A DNA stretch of 64,000 nucleotides from Nostoc piscinale CENA21 (GTDB taxonomy: Bacteria > Cyanobacteriota > Cyanobacteriia > Cyanobacteriales > Nostocaceae): the NCBI RefSeq assembly GCF_001298445.1, contig NZ_CP012036.1:3005351-3069350 (forward strand), given 5' to 3'. The notes beneath the pieces are model-generated. The model did no database searches and had not been told where the DNA came from. It worked only from the letters and a program-made list of their open reading frames with translations. The first letter of the stretch is position 1, and each line of letters opens with the position of its first letter. A program made the position numbers and the translations under genes. Shown here piece after piece: positions 54,101 to 62,568 of the stretch.

Positions 54101-54255
54101 CCACTATAGTTGGCTGTAACGTTAATTTGTGTAGGACTAATATCTGGAAATCGCGCAATGGGTAGTGTGGGAATACTAATTAATCCCACCAGCAGGATAA
54201 TGACCGCACAGACCGTAGCAAACACAGGTCGCTTGATGAAGAAATCAACAAACAT
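51124..54255 (-). CDS. RND efflux pump inner-membrane transporter (HAE1/AcrB-like)
   Basis: The 1043-residue transporter starts MFVDFFIKRPVFATVCAVII and has the twelve-helix RND layout, the proton-relay pair in GMVVDDAIVVVEQI, and porter-domain motifs such as DPNRLATRGLTTDDV. Length matches AcrB-class pumps. It lies 70 bases downstream of the membrane-fusion gene on the same strand. A repeat hairpin of GAAGTATGAAG units fills that gap. No outer-membrane channel gene is adjacent, so a TolC-like partner must be encoded elsewhere. Confidence 0.95.
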   Translation of the reverse strand: MFVDFFIKRPVFATVCAVIILLVGLISIPTLPIARFPDISPTQINVTANYSGASAEVVESGITNLLERQINGVEGLKYMTSSSSNDGTSNITITFDASRNKDLAAVDVQNRVSIAEAQLPDVVQRTGVRVSKQSSNILLGIGLYTENNEYDNTFLSNYADLYIADALKRVKGVGEVRIFGERRYAMRLWLDPNRLATRGLTTDDVTTALAQQNLQVGAGRIGQEPAPKGQQYQIDVRAASRLTEPSEFEEIVLKTEDDGTLVKLKDVGRAELGAENYNTFLRYRGKDAVGLGINQVPGSNALDVAKGVKAAMAELAPSFPPGIKYEVAFDTTIFVEESLAEVVKSLFEAVVLVVIVIFLFLQNWRTTLIPALTIPFSLVGTFAFVKAFNFSINSLTLFGLTLGTGMVVDDAIVVVEQISRFIQDKGINPRRAASESMAELFGAVIATSLVLMAVFVPVAFFPGTTGALYQQFALTIAFSIAISTFIALTLTPSLCALLLRQGQKPTGWLGWIFGHINRFLEWVRQGYQRSLGFLSRIKSVVIGLFIVSLGLTAWLYTSVPTAFLPDEDQGYFITIIQGPQGVSLQYTSDVMSKVEKEILQLPEIVGTFAVGGFGFSGSTANSGIIFTTLKPWGERERPDQTVQALIGKLQGKFFAIPEARVFAVNPPAIQGLGNFGGFTFQLQDRRGNGGLDNLVQTMGQLLGRANQTPGLKAVFTTFAANTPQLLVEVDRNKANALQVNVDDIFTTLQTALGSQYVNDFNLQQRNYRVYVQADEQFRSNPQDIGKLYVRSRRNEMIPLSNLVKITPTTGAQTINHYNLFRSIEINGAAAPGFSSGDAIQKMEQVAQQVLPPGYGYEWSGTSLEELASGGLAPLIFGLGLVFVFLVLAAQYENYIDPLIIMLSVPLAIFGALLAQSMRGFPNDVYCQIGLVMLIGLASKNAILIVEFANQLREQGLSITKAVIEASQERLRPILMTAFSTLLGIFPLAVATGAGAGSRQSLGTAVFGGMLIATFLSLFVVPVLYIVIKSLTERLIKPRQEETI

Positions 54256-54261
54256 AATTAA

Positions 54262-54322
54262 AAGTGTGAAGTGTAAAGTATGAAGTATGAAGTATGAAGT
54301 TTCAGACTTCATACTTCATACT
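54262..54322. repeat. GAAGTATGAAG repeats and their inverse between pump and fusion genes
   Basis: The gap between the efflux genes consists of AAGTGTGAAGTGTAAAGTATG units then TTTCAGACTTCATACTTCATAC, an inverted arrangement that can form a hairpin. The same family fills the gap at 3276-3328. Confidence 0.7.
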
Positions 54323-54325
54323 TTT

Positions 54326-55890
54326 TTAGGGAGTAGGAGCGATGGGTGCGCCATTGGTTAAGTTGAGGATGCCAGAAACTACGATTTTGTCTCCAGCTTT
54401 GAGTCCTTCTAGCACTTGGTAATTACTGCCTTCAATGGCTCCTAATTTGACTGGTTTTTGCAGAGCTACTAAAGATGGCGCTCCTGGTTTAGGATTTTCT
54501 GGTGCTTGAGCCACAAATACAAATGCTTCTCCACCAAGGCGGGAAACGGCTGTCACAGACACTAAAATTCCGGGACGTTCATCCCAAATGATTTTTGTTT
54601 GGACTAACTGGCGATTTAGTAATTGTCTGCCGCCATTTCTAAAGGTGGCTTTGGCTAAAACTGTTTGCGAATTAGAATTGGCGTTGGGTGAAATGAAACT
54701 GATGTTACCTGTAGCGGTGGGTTGACTTTGAGCATCAAGCATTTGCACTGGTAAACCGACACGCAATTGCTTGGCTTGCGTCAGAGGTACAGAGATATTT
54801 AATTCTAAGGAGTCATTTCTGGTGAGGGTGGTGAGGCTGTCGGCTTTGCTAACAAATTCTCCGACTCTTACTGGAATATCCCCTAAAACGCCGGTAAAGG
54901 GAGCGCGGACGTGGTGTACTGCAATTGTACTTCGGCGGCTTTGACTTGAGCTGCTGCTTGGGTAACTTGCGATCGCGCTTGGGCAATTTCTTCTTGACGG
55001 GGGCCGTTTTCTAATTGTCTTAAGTTTTGTCTTTGCTGCTCAACGGCTGCTTCTAATTCATTAATATCTGAACGTCTGGCTTTGCTGAGTTGCTCTAGGC
55101 GTTTTTGTGCCACTACTAATGCGGCGGCGGCGCTTCGTTGTTCTTTCAGATAACCTTCCATCTGATCTTCGGAAATTGCCCCTTGTTTTTGTAAGTTTTC
55201 GTAGCGTTCGGCGCGAGATTTTGCTAGTGCTAAGTCAGACTTAGCAGCTTCAATTTGAGCTTCGGCTTGCGCCATTTCTTCGGGACTGGAACCTGTTTGA
55301 GCATCTCGTAAACGCGCCTGGGCTTGTACTAGCTGCGCTCTGGCTTGGGCAATTTCTTCTGAGCGTGTACCTGCTTTCAGTTCTGCTAAACGTGCTTGCG
55401 CTTGTTCAAGGGAAGCTTTGGCTTGGAGTAACTGTGCTTGGGCATCATCACTTTGCAGACGAATCACTACTTGTCCTTGGGAAACGCGATCGCCTTCTTG
55501 ATATAAAATCTGTGTGATTCTTGCGTCAATTTCTGGCTTGAGTGTAACTGAGCGTGGTGCATCCAAATTCCCAACTAATTCTGACGTTTCCTGAATCGTT
55601 GCATTCTCCACAGTGGCTAATTTCACAGGAACTCCCATTGGTTGACCCGCAGCAGCCCCAGCAGGTGCATTACTCGCTTGACTAGTTTGCCACCAACGCC
55701 AACCGACACCAAGACCTGCAATTAACAACACGACACCTAAAATTACAGGCCAAGGCCGCTTTTTATTAGCTATGGAAATGTGTTTTGGTTCGGTTGAAGG
55801 ATCTGTTGGTTGAGCCTGATGAGAGTCCGTAGTAACAGGCTGTTCTATTTCAAGCGGAAACTGTGAATCAGGGAACTCAGATTGGGACAT
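54326..55890 (-). pseudogene. RND membrane-fusion (HlyD/AcrA-like) protein split by a 1-base deletion
   Basis: From ATG 55890 the protein has a membrane anchor (VILGVVLLIAGLGVGWRWW), a lipoyl/beta-barrel start (DARITQILYQEGDRVSQGQV) and a long coiled coil with ARLAELKAGTRSEEIAQA-type repeats. It then reads QLQYTTSALPLPAF and stops. In the next frame the sequence continues as VRAPFTGVLGDIPVRVGEFV to the normal end (GAPIAPTP). Inserting one base near 54910-54914 restores Q-Y-T-T-V-R-A-P-F-T-G and a 521-residue protein. If real, the break would disable this pump. Confidence 0.88.
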
Positions 55891-56519
55891 GGGTTTTCAT
55901 GCAAGTACTTGCTTGCATTATATCTGGAGGAGACCAAAATGTGTATAAACTAAGTCAGACAATGGCGATCGCGACAATATCAGCTTTCGTAGTTTTAGCC
56001 CCTAAATTTGTGAGTGTAATAATAAGTTTTGATTATTTAAAATTTAAGTAAAAATCTTAGTGATAGGGAAAATTGAGATAAATAAAAACTATTGTTTGCC
56101 TAAGTGTCTGCAAGGTTTAGCTGACTTGATTGGACAAACCCATCAAAAAACTTTCAAATGCCACTACCTTAAAAAACTCAAGTAATCAACACCAGCATAA
56201 AAGTAAGCTAATTCCCCAAATCCCGCGTCCTTCTGACGATAGAAATGTGTGTCAGCAAAACAGGCAAGAAAAAGGGCTGAGTCACCGAAATTTGCAAGGG
56301 CGGGAAGAACCTCCTGAACTTTGCTCAACGAGGGGAAACCACGCACGCAACTTCTCGCTGAGTATTGAGTGCTGAGTAAGAAATTGAATCTTATTGACTA
56401 GCCGCCAACCCCTAACCTCTAAACTTGTTGAATATATTCCAAAAAATTTTAGATGTGTACGATATTACCCTAAACTTATTTATGAGTATTCAGCTAATTT
56501 TTGGAGGCATGGTGGAATT
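55891..56519. other. Divergent region between the efflux operon and sbtA
   Basis: The 630-base gap carries the palindrome described separately at its left end. A dispersed repeat lies around 56281-56380 (TTGCTCAACGAGGGGAAACC, then TGAGTATTGAGTGCTGAGT). The middle has AT-rich DNA with no supported gene; frames here read through repeats. The sbtA promoter should lie in the last 120 bases. Confidence 0.55.
55899..55922 (-). promoter_or_regulatory. Operator-like palindrome and -10 box before the efflux operon
   Basis: ATGCAAG-TACTTG-CTTGCAT (55899-55918) is a perfect palindrome nine bases upstream of the membrane-fusion start codon. On the minus strand a consensus TATAAT (55917-55922) overlaps its far edge. 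The arrangement suits a TetR-type repressor that blocks transcription start or elongation. No regulator gene is adjacent and no clear -35 is seen. Confidence 0.65.
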
Positions 56520-57491
56520 ATGGATGTCAGCTTAATTGTATCTAACATCTTGAATCCACCTGTGTTAGCTTTCTTTTTAGGTATTTTGGCGGTATTAGTT
56601 AAAACAGATTTAGAAATTCCCGCACCAATACCGAAATTATTATCTTTGTATTTGTTATTTGCCATTGGGTTTAAAGGTGGAGTAGAACTCGTTAAAAGTG
56701 GGATTAATCAATCAGTAATCCTCACCCTTTTAGCCGCTATGTTAATGGCTTGTGTTGTTCCTGTTTACACATTTTTTATTCTGAGAATTAAGCTGGATAC
56801 TTATAATGCAGCTGCGATCGCAGCTACTTACGGCTCAATTAGTGCTGTGACTTTTATTACTGCCAGTTCTTTTTTAACGCAACTGGGAATGAGTTTTGAT
56901 GGCTTTATGGTTGCAGCCTTGGCATTAATGGAATCACCAGCCATTGTCGTGGGGTTAATATTAGTTAATGTTTTTACAGTTGATGAAAACGAACGCGAAT
57001 TTAATTGGTCAGAAGTTTTACAAGAAGCTTTTCTAAATAGTTCGGTATTTTTGTTAGTTGGTAGCTTGTTCATGGGTGTCCTTACCGGAGAACATGGTTG
57101 GCAAACCTTAAAACCATTTACCCAAGATATGTTTTATGGTGTGCTGACGTTCTTTTTATTGGATATGGGACTTTTAGCTGCCAGAAGAATAAAAGATTTG
57201 CAAAAAACTGGATTTTTCCTGATTTCGTTTGCGATACTAGTACCAATTTTCAATGCTGGCATATCTTTATTAATAGCGAAAGCAATCGGAATGTCCCAAG
57301 GAGATAGCTTGTTATTCTCTGTGCTATGCGCCAGTGCATCCTACATTGCTGTACCAGCGGCTATGCGTCTCACCGTCCCAGAAGCGAATCCTAGTTTGTA
57401 TGTTTCGACGGCGTTAGCTGTGACTTTTCCTTTTAATATCATTGTCGGCATCCCGCTCTATTTATACGGCATCAATCTATTTTGGAGGTAA
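56520..57491 (+). CDS. sbtA: Sodium-dependent bicarbonate transporter SbtA
   Basis: The 323-residue inner-membrane carrier matches SbtA: DVSLIVSNILNPPVLAFFLG at the start, FAIGFKGGVELVKSG, YGSISAVTFITASSFL and GLLAARRIKDL. About ten helices are predicted in two inverted repeats. It takes up bicarbonate with sodium at low inorganic carbon. The ATG at 56520 matches the conserved N-terminus; a longer frame from 56394 lacks a ribosome site. Its last codons contain the GGAGG used by sbtB, so the two are translationally linked. Confidence 0.95.
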   Translation: MDVSLIVSNILNPPVLAFFLGILAVLVKTDLEIPAPIPKLLSLYLLFAIGFKGGVELVKSGINQSVILTLLAAMLMACVVPVYTFFILRIKLDTYNAAAIAATYGSISAVTFITASSFLTQLGMSFDGFMVAALALMESPAIVVGLILVNVFTVDENEREFNWSEVLQEAFLNSSVFLLVGSLFMGVLTGEHGWQTLKPFTQDMFYGVLTFFLLDMGLLAARRIKDLQKTGFFLISFAILVPIFNAGISLLIAKAIGMSQGDSLLFSVLCASASYIAVPAAMRLTVPEANPSLYVSTALAVTFPFNIIVGIPLYLYGINLFWR

Positions 57492-57495
57492 GATT

Positions 57496-57804
57496 ATGCA
57501 GCCTGTAAAACGGATAGAAATCTTTGCCAACTATGTTGAACTCGGTAAAATCTTAGAATCTTTAGAAAAGGCAGGCGTAAGGGGACATTCAGTTATCAAA
57601 GATGTAGCCGGCAAAGGTACAAGAGGCACCATCACCAATGATTTAGCCATGACAATGCTAGACAATGTTTATATCATTGCCTTTTTTCCACCAGAAAAAT
57701 TGTCTTTGGTAGAATCAAATGTCCGACAAACTCTGAGTAAGTTTGGCGGAGTTTGTTTTATTTCTGACGCAATCGAAATCGAGACTACTAGATGTGTGGG
57801 ATGA
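57496..57804 (+). CDS. sbtB: PII-like regulator SbtB, lacking the C-terminal CGPxGC loop
   Basis: The 102-residue protein is a PII fold (MQPVKRIEIFANYVELGKIL, EKAGVRGHSVIKDVAGKGTR, YIIAFFPPEKLSLVESNVRQ). SbtB binds adenine nucleotides and cAMP and controls SbtA. It starts four bases after the sbtA stop, with GGAGGT six bases before the ATG. The C-terminus is ETTRCVG: only one cysteine remains where Synechocystis SbtB has the redox-sensitive CGPxGC motif. Regulation by that disulfide is therefore not expected here. Confidence 0.93.
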   Translation: MQPVKRIEIFANYVELGKILESLEKAGVRGHSVIKDVAGKGTRGTITNDLAMTMLDNVYIIAFFPPEKLSLVESNVRQTLSKFGGVCFISDAIEIETTRCVG

Positions 57805-57844
57805 AGTATGAAGTGTGAAGTATGAAATGAATTTCATCAGCACT

Positions 57845-58975
57845 TTAAGCATTAACATCACTTAAGCGTGAGGTTGTAAATCTATCCATCCACTTTTCTA
57901 AGTAAACTCGGTTGGCATTTTGTTCAGATGGTTCTTGAGTGTCAGCAGGGTAAGGCATCAATCCTAAAATTGCGGCTGTAGTCACGCAAAACATTGACTT
58001 TTGGAAACTGATACAGATTTGTACTCGTAAATCATCTTCTCCACGCAGGCGGCGGCGATACACAGCGTGCAAATATTCTGGCAAATAATGGCGCATATCC
58101 TGCATCAGCAAGGTAGGGGGAATGCCTGCACCGCCAATTGGTAAAGGATCAGCATACAATGCACCATACTGGAATCGTCCTTGATCTGGGGGAATTTGAT
58201 AAGCTTGGGCATTGTAAGAAACTGTGCCGTGAAATGGAGTTCCCCGGAAGAAAACTGCCTCAACATAAGGTACGGCTGTATCTCCTAAAAATGTTAAACC
58301 AGTTTTTTCTGGGATAATGTCGTAGGTTTTATCTTGAATTTTGACAGAGTATGTAATTGGCTTGAGAGCATCGGCTACCAAACCTGCTTTAATGTGGTCT
58401 ACAACCTGCTGAATTGATGTGATTTCACCGTTGTCATAACGGTCAGATAAGCTGAGGAAAATATCAGCCATGACGCGCCAAAATTGACCCAAGCCACTGT
58501 AGTAAGCCGAAACTCGCAATTGTTCTGTTAAAAAATCAGGGAATAATTGGTTTAATCCTAAAATAAAGGGATTATTTTTAAATTTAGCAGTGATTACTGC
58601 TTTGGCGCGTTCTTGAAATTCTTTGGTATCTAAATAAGCATCTAAGCCGCCGCCACCATGCCACATCATGGCTTTCATACAATATTCGGCATATTCGTAA
58701 TTTATGCGATCGTGCCACCAGTGGCGCAGTAATTTATTAAAAGAAAATTCGTTATTAAAGTATTTAAAGAAAGGAAAAAAGACTAAAAATTGATGGTCAG
58801 CAATGTATATAAGATTATTAGAGTAGGCATCTAAAACCACACCATAGCTTTTAAGGATACCAACTACTTCTAAAACATTTTCCTTGCTTTCAGGTAATAA
58901 TGCCCCACCTGTTTGTAATCTTTTTACATATTCATCTAAAGGATGTGAGCCGGGTTTATTTTTAATAGTTACCAT
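57845..58975 (-). CDS. CO2 hydration protein of the NDH-1 CO2-uptake complex (ChpX/ChpY family)
   Basis: The 376-residue protein binds the distal end of the NDH-1MS complex and converts CO2 to bicarbonate in the cytoplasm. Family motifs are visible: LYADPLPIGGAGIPPTLLMQ, EYCMKAMMWHGGGGLDAYLD with a conserved His, and RRRLRGEDDLRVQICISFQK. ATG 58975 with GGAGA eight bases upstream is chosen over the TTG at 59005. The order ndhF-ndhD-this gene beside ccm genes and the shorter length favour the constitutive CupB (ChpX) type over CupA; this is inference. Confidence 0.93.
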   Translation of the reverse strand: MVTIKNKPGSHPLDEYVKRLQTGGALLPESKENVLEVVGILKSYGVVLDAYSNNLIYIADHQFLVFFPFFKYFNNEFSFNKLLRHWWHDRINYEYAEYCMKAMMWHGGGGLDAYLDTKEFQERAKAVITAKFKNNPFILGLNQLFPDFLTEQLRVSAYYSGLGQFWRVMADIFLSLSDRYDNGEITSIQQVVDHIKAGLVADALKPITYSVKIQDKTYDIIPEKTGLTFLGDTAVPYVEAVFFRGTPFHGTVSYNAQAYQIPPDQGRFQYGALYADPLPIGGAGIPPTLLMQDMRHYLPEYLHAVYRRRLRGEDDLRVQICISFQKSMFCVTTAAILGLMPYPADTQEPSEQNANRVYLEKWMDRFTTSRLSDVNA

Positions 58976-59049
58976 TGCCAGTTCTCCAAATTGGGAATGA
59001 GTCAATAAAAAAGCAAAAGTAAAAAATTTTACTTTTTGCTTTTTAATTT

Positions 59050-60543
59050 TTACTTTAATTTTTCTACAGAGACTGTTGCCATTACCTTATCTACATTCAT
59101 CATGGCGGTGATTGTGGGTTCAGTCCAGTGAGATAACCAAGCAGGTTGAATGCCAAAAATCACAATTAATATGGCTAAAACTACAGATGGTAGGCGATCG
59201 CTCCAATAAACTCGTGGTAAACTAACTACCTGTGCTGATAAGCGCCCAAAAAATGCCCTATTCATCAGAATTAAGAAGTAAACCGCCGTCAAACCAGTCC
59301 CCAGCATAGATAGTAGGGTTTGCACGGGAAAAATAGCAAAACTGCCCCGGAAAATCACAAATTCTGAAATAAAACCGACCATTCCTGGTATACCTGCGCT
59401 GGCCATCACTCCCAAAACCATCAAGCTACCAATCACCGGCATTCCCCGTTCAGGATTTAAGAGTCCGCGAATCACTTCTAAATCGCGGCTACCTGCTTTT
59501 TTGTATACAACTCCCACCAACAAAAACAGCAGGGCAGAAATCAAACCGTGGCTAATCATCTGCATCACAGCACCCAATACACTCAGAGGTGTAGAAGCGG
59601 CGGCGGCTAATAAGATATAGCCCATGTGTCCAATTGAACTATAGGCTACCATCTTTTTCATATCAGTTTGGGCGATCGCGCAAGATGCACCGTAAAGCAC
59701 ACTCACTACTGCCCAAGTTGCTAACCAAGGCGCGATATAATTCCAAGCATCGGGTAATAAGTTCATCCCAAACCGCAGTAAGCCGTAAGTCCCCAACTTC
59801 AATAGCACTCCAGCTAACAATACAGAAATCGGTGTAGAGGCTTCAACGTGGGCATCAGGCAACCAAGTGTGGAAGGGAACCAACGGTATCTTAATGCCAA
59901 AGCCGACCAAAATTCCTACAAGCAGTAAGATTTGTGTGGCTAATGGTAAAGATGCAGCATTCAAGTTGGCTAAGGCGAAATTGGAACCGCCACTCAGCCA
60001 AACCATACCCAGGAAACTTGCCAAAATCAAAATGCCAGATATGGCTGTGTAAATTAAAAACTTAGTCGCGGCGTAACCTCTTCTCGCACCACCCCAAATG
60101 GCAATTAACAGGTAAAGAGGAATCAGTTCTAGTTCATAAAACAGGAAGAATAAGAGTAAATCTTGTGCCAGAAAAGCGCCTGTTACGCCTGTGCTTAACA
60201 ATAATATGAGTGAGTAATACAACCGTGGACGTTGTTGGGAACTATCGCTGCTAGAGATAGCAATGCAAGTCAACAGTCCATTTAAAACCAGTAGCGGCAA
60301 AGATAAACCATCAACTCCAAGGTTGTAACTTAACCCAATGGCATCTACCCAAGGAATAAACTCACTAAACTGTTGATTAATTTCTCCTGGGTTGAATTGA
60401 ATGGCGAGAAAAACTGACCACAAAAAAGTAAGACCAGCACAGACAAACGCCATACCACGGGCAAATTTGCCATCAAGAATAGCAGGCCAAAAACCAATGA
60501 TGATTGCGCCTAACAATGGCAGCAAAATTAATGCACTCAGCAT
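59050..60543 (-). CDS. ndhD: NAD(P)H-quinone oxidoreductase subunit NdhD (CO2-uptake NDH-1)
   Basis: The 497-residue proton-pumping subunit 4 homologue has fourteen predicted helices. Typical motifs are LLLFFLFYELELIPLYLLIA, PLVPFHTWLPDAHVEASTPI (with a functional Glu and Lys in the antiporter family) and MKKMVAYSSIGHMGYILLAA. It lies between ndhF and the CO2-hydration gene, the layout of the CO2-uptake ndhD3 or ndhD4 genes rather than respiratory ndhD1/2. A KAKG-type repeat (59010-59055) fills the gap to the next gene. Confidence 0.94.
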   Translation of the reverse strand: MLSALILLPLLGAIIIGFWPAILDGKFARGMAFVCAGLTFLWSVFLAIQFNPGEINQQFSEFIPWVDAIGLSYNLGVDGLSLPLLVLNGLLTCIAISSSDSSQQRPRLYYSLILLLSTGVTGAFLAQDLLLFFLFYELELIPLYLLIAIWGGARRGYAATKFLIYTAISGILILASFLGMVWLSGGSNFALANLNAASLPLATQILLLVGILVGFGIKIPLVPFHTWLPDAHVEASTPISVLLAGVLLKLGTYGLLRFGMNLLPDAWNYIAPWLATWAVVSVLYGASCAIAQTDMKKMVAYSSIGHMGYILLAAAASTPLSVLGAVMQMISHGLISALLFLLVGVVYKKAGSRDLEVIRGLLNPERGMPVIGSLMVLGVMASAGIPGMVGFISEFVIFRGSFAIFPVQTLLSMLGTGLTAVYFLILMNRAFFGRLSAQVVSLPRVYWSDRLPSVVLAILIVIFGIQPAWLSHWTEPTITAMMNVDKVMATVSVEKLK

Positions 60544-60564
60544 AGTTTAGAGAGAATTAGGGAG

Positions 60565-60711
60565 TAGGGAATTGGGCTTAGAGATTAGTATTGCTTACTC
60601 AGCAACGCCACTTGCTTCAACGGAGGAAACCTCACGCCAGTTTGCTCAAGTCGGGGAACCCGCCCACGCAACTGGCTCCGCAACGCAGTGGCTCCTCAGC
60701 ACTCAGCACTT
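60565..60711. repeat. Dispersed repeats between ndhF and ndhD
   Basis: The gap holds AGTTTGCTCAAGTCGGGGAA and CCCGCCCACGCAACT (60639-60673), an inverted copy of the repeat at 17635-17669, and then CTCCTCAGCACTCAGCACTTT. The presence of repeats inside an operon is notable, but the gene order is normal. Confidence 0.7.
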
Positions 60712-62568
60712 TTAAAAATGCAAGTTGTTGAGAAGTCCTAATGACCAACTGATGAAGAAACCGAGAATGCTAACGACTACGAGGATGGTCAACATATAGC
60801 CTTGGGATTGGCCAGAAATGCTGTACCTTAAACTTTGCCCACCAAAAATGGTGAAAATACCTACCAAGTTTACAAAGCCATCCACGAGATAGCGATCGCT
60901 CCAAGCAGATATTTTAGACAGTAATGCTACTGCTCCAACTACTGTCAATCTATAGATCCTGTCTATGTAAAAATCATAACCCAGCAAGTCTTGTAAGAAT
61001 CGCCATACCAAAATTCTGGATCTTGACCAAGCTTTATGCAGGTACATAGTTGAACCAACACCTACTCCGACCACAGTCGAAACCAGCAATGTTACTACTA
61101 CATACCAATTGATACTTTCTCTGCTTGGCAGTAAGTACCATTGCTGAAGCATCAAGGGCAATATCAAGGTCATTATGGTCAGCGTCACCATTGGCACTGC
61201 CATCTGCCAGCCAACTTCGGGTGTACGGCGAGTTTTTTGCTGTGGTGTACCCCAAAAGATTAGGCGAAATACTCGCGTTAAGTTTAAGGCTGTTAAACCA
61301 TTCACAATAACTAAAATGGCTATTACCCAAGGGCTAATAGCCACCAAACCATCTGCCCACGACAGCATCGCCCAAAAGCTGCCCAGTGGTAGTAATGTAA
61401 TCATGCCAGCCGCACCCACAACAAAGGCGGTAGTGGTAGCTGGCATCCGCGACCATAAACCGCCCATCTCAGTTAAATCTTGGGTACTGGTGGTATAAAT
61501 TACCGAACCCGAACTCATAAATAATAATGCTTTGGCGATCGCATGAGTCAATAGCAACATCAGGGCCACGCCTCCTTGCTGCATCCCTACCGCCAAAAAC
61601 ACCAGTCCCATATATGCACTAGTAGAATGGGAAAGCGATCGCTTAATATCAATTTGAGCCAGGGATACTAAAGTTGCTCCTACTGCCGTCACTGAACCCA
61701 TGATTATCAGCGCATTCAACGCCACTGGTGATAAAGCCAAAATCGGTTGTAGTTTGTAGAGTATATAAGCACCTCCAGCAACCACCAGCGAATTTCGCAT
61801 CACCGAAGCTGGGTTTGGCCCTTCCATCGCTTCATCTAACCACAAATGCAAAGGAAATTGAGCGCATTTACCTGCTGGCCCCGCAATTAATCCTAAACCT
61901 AGCAATGTGGCGACCGCTGGGCTTAATTCTGCGGTTTGCGCCCACTCATACAAATCAGAAAAATTCAAACTGCCCGCCCAACTCGAAAGCGTTACCACAG
62001 ACATTAGCAACAACAAGTCGCCCACCCGCTTGGTTAAGAAAGCATCCCGCGCTGCTGTCACCACTAAAGGTTGTGCATACCAAAAACCCACCAGCAGGTA
62101 TGTAGATAGGGTCAGGACTTCTAGCAAAGCATAACTGAGAAATAAAGAGTCACTAATGGCTAAACCACTTAATGCTGCTTCAAAAAAACCAAGAAGCCCA
62201 AAAAAGCGTGCTAGAGACCAATCTTTTTCTAGATAGCCCAAAGCGTAAATTTGTGCCAACAAACTTAAGCCAGTGATTAAAACTGTTGCCCCAATACTCA
62301 CAGGCGATAGTTCTAATGCAAAGGATAAGTTTAAATCCACCGCTTGAAACCAACTAACTAACAAATTCTCTGGTTCTCTATCCCAAACATCTTTAAAGAC
62401 AAACAAGCTATGGGTAAAACCCAAAACAGTAGTCAACAAATTGATATAAGCCGCTGGTCTAGGGCCTGTCCTTCTAATGATTCCCATCGCCCAGGGCAAA
62501 GTTAAAAGTGCGCCTATCAAGCTATACAAAGGCACACACCAACTTGTTGAAAATAGAAACTGGTTCAT
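60712..62568 (-). CDS. ndhF: NAD(P)H-quinone oxidoreductase subunit NdhF (CO2-uptake NDH-1)
   Basis: The 618-residue subunit 5 homologue has about sixteen helices, with SLLAQIYALGYLEKDWSLAR, KRVGDLLLLMSVVTLSSWAG, AQFPLHLWLDEAMEGPNPAS and DIKRSLSHSTSAYMGLVFLA as family motifs. It ends with the lateral helix region. It starts the ndhF-ndhD-CO2 hydration operon and is divergent from ccmK2. Together with the neighbours it is most likely the NdhF3/F4 type that channels protons for CO2 hydration. Confidence 0.94.
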   Translation of the reverse strand: MNQFLFSTSWCVPLYSLIGALLTLPWAMGIIRRTGPRPAAYINLLTTVLGFTHSLFVFKDVWDREPENLLVSWFQAVDLNLSFALELSPVSIGATVLITGLSLLAQIYALGYLEKDWSLARFFGLLGFFEAALSGLAISDSLFLSYALLEVLTLSTYLLVGFWYAQPLVVTAARDAFLTKRVGDLLLLMSVVTLSSWAGSLNFSDLYEWAQTAELSPAVATLLGLGLIAGPAGKCAQFPLHLWLDEAMEGPNPASVMRNSLVVAGGAYILYKLQPILALSPVALNALIIMGSVTAVGATLVSLAQIDIKRSLSHSTSAYMGLVFLAVGMQQGGVALMLLLTHAIAKALLFMSSGSVIYTTSTQDLTEMGGLWSRMPATTTAFVVGAAGMITLLPLGSFWAMLSWADGLVAISPWVIAILVIVNGLTALNLTRVFRLIFWGTPQQKTRRTPEVGWQMAVPMVTLTIMTLILPLMLQQWYLLPSRESINWYVVVTLLVSTVVGVGVGSTMYLHKAWSRSRILVWRFLQDLLGYDFYIDRIYRLTVVGAVALLSKISAWSDRYLVDGFVNLVGIFTIFGGQSLRYSISGQSQGYMLTILVVVSILGFFISWSLGLLNNLHF

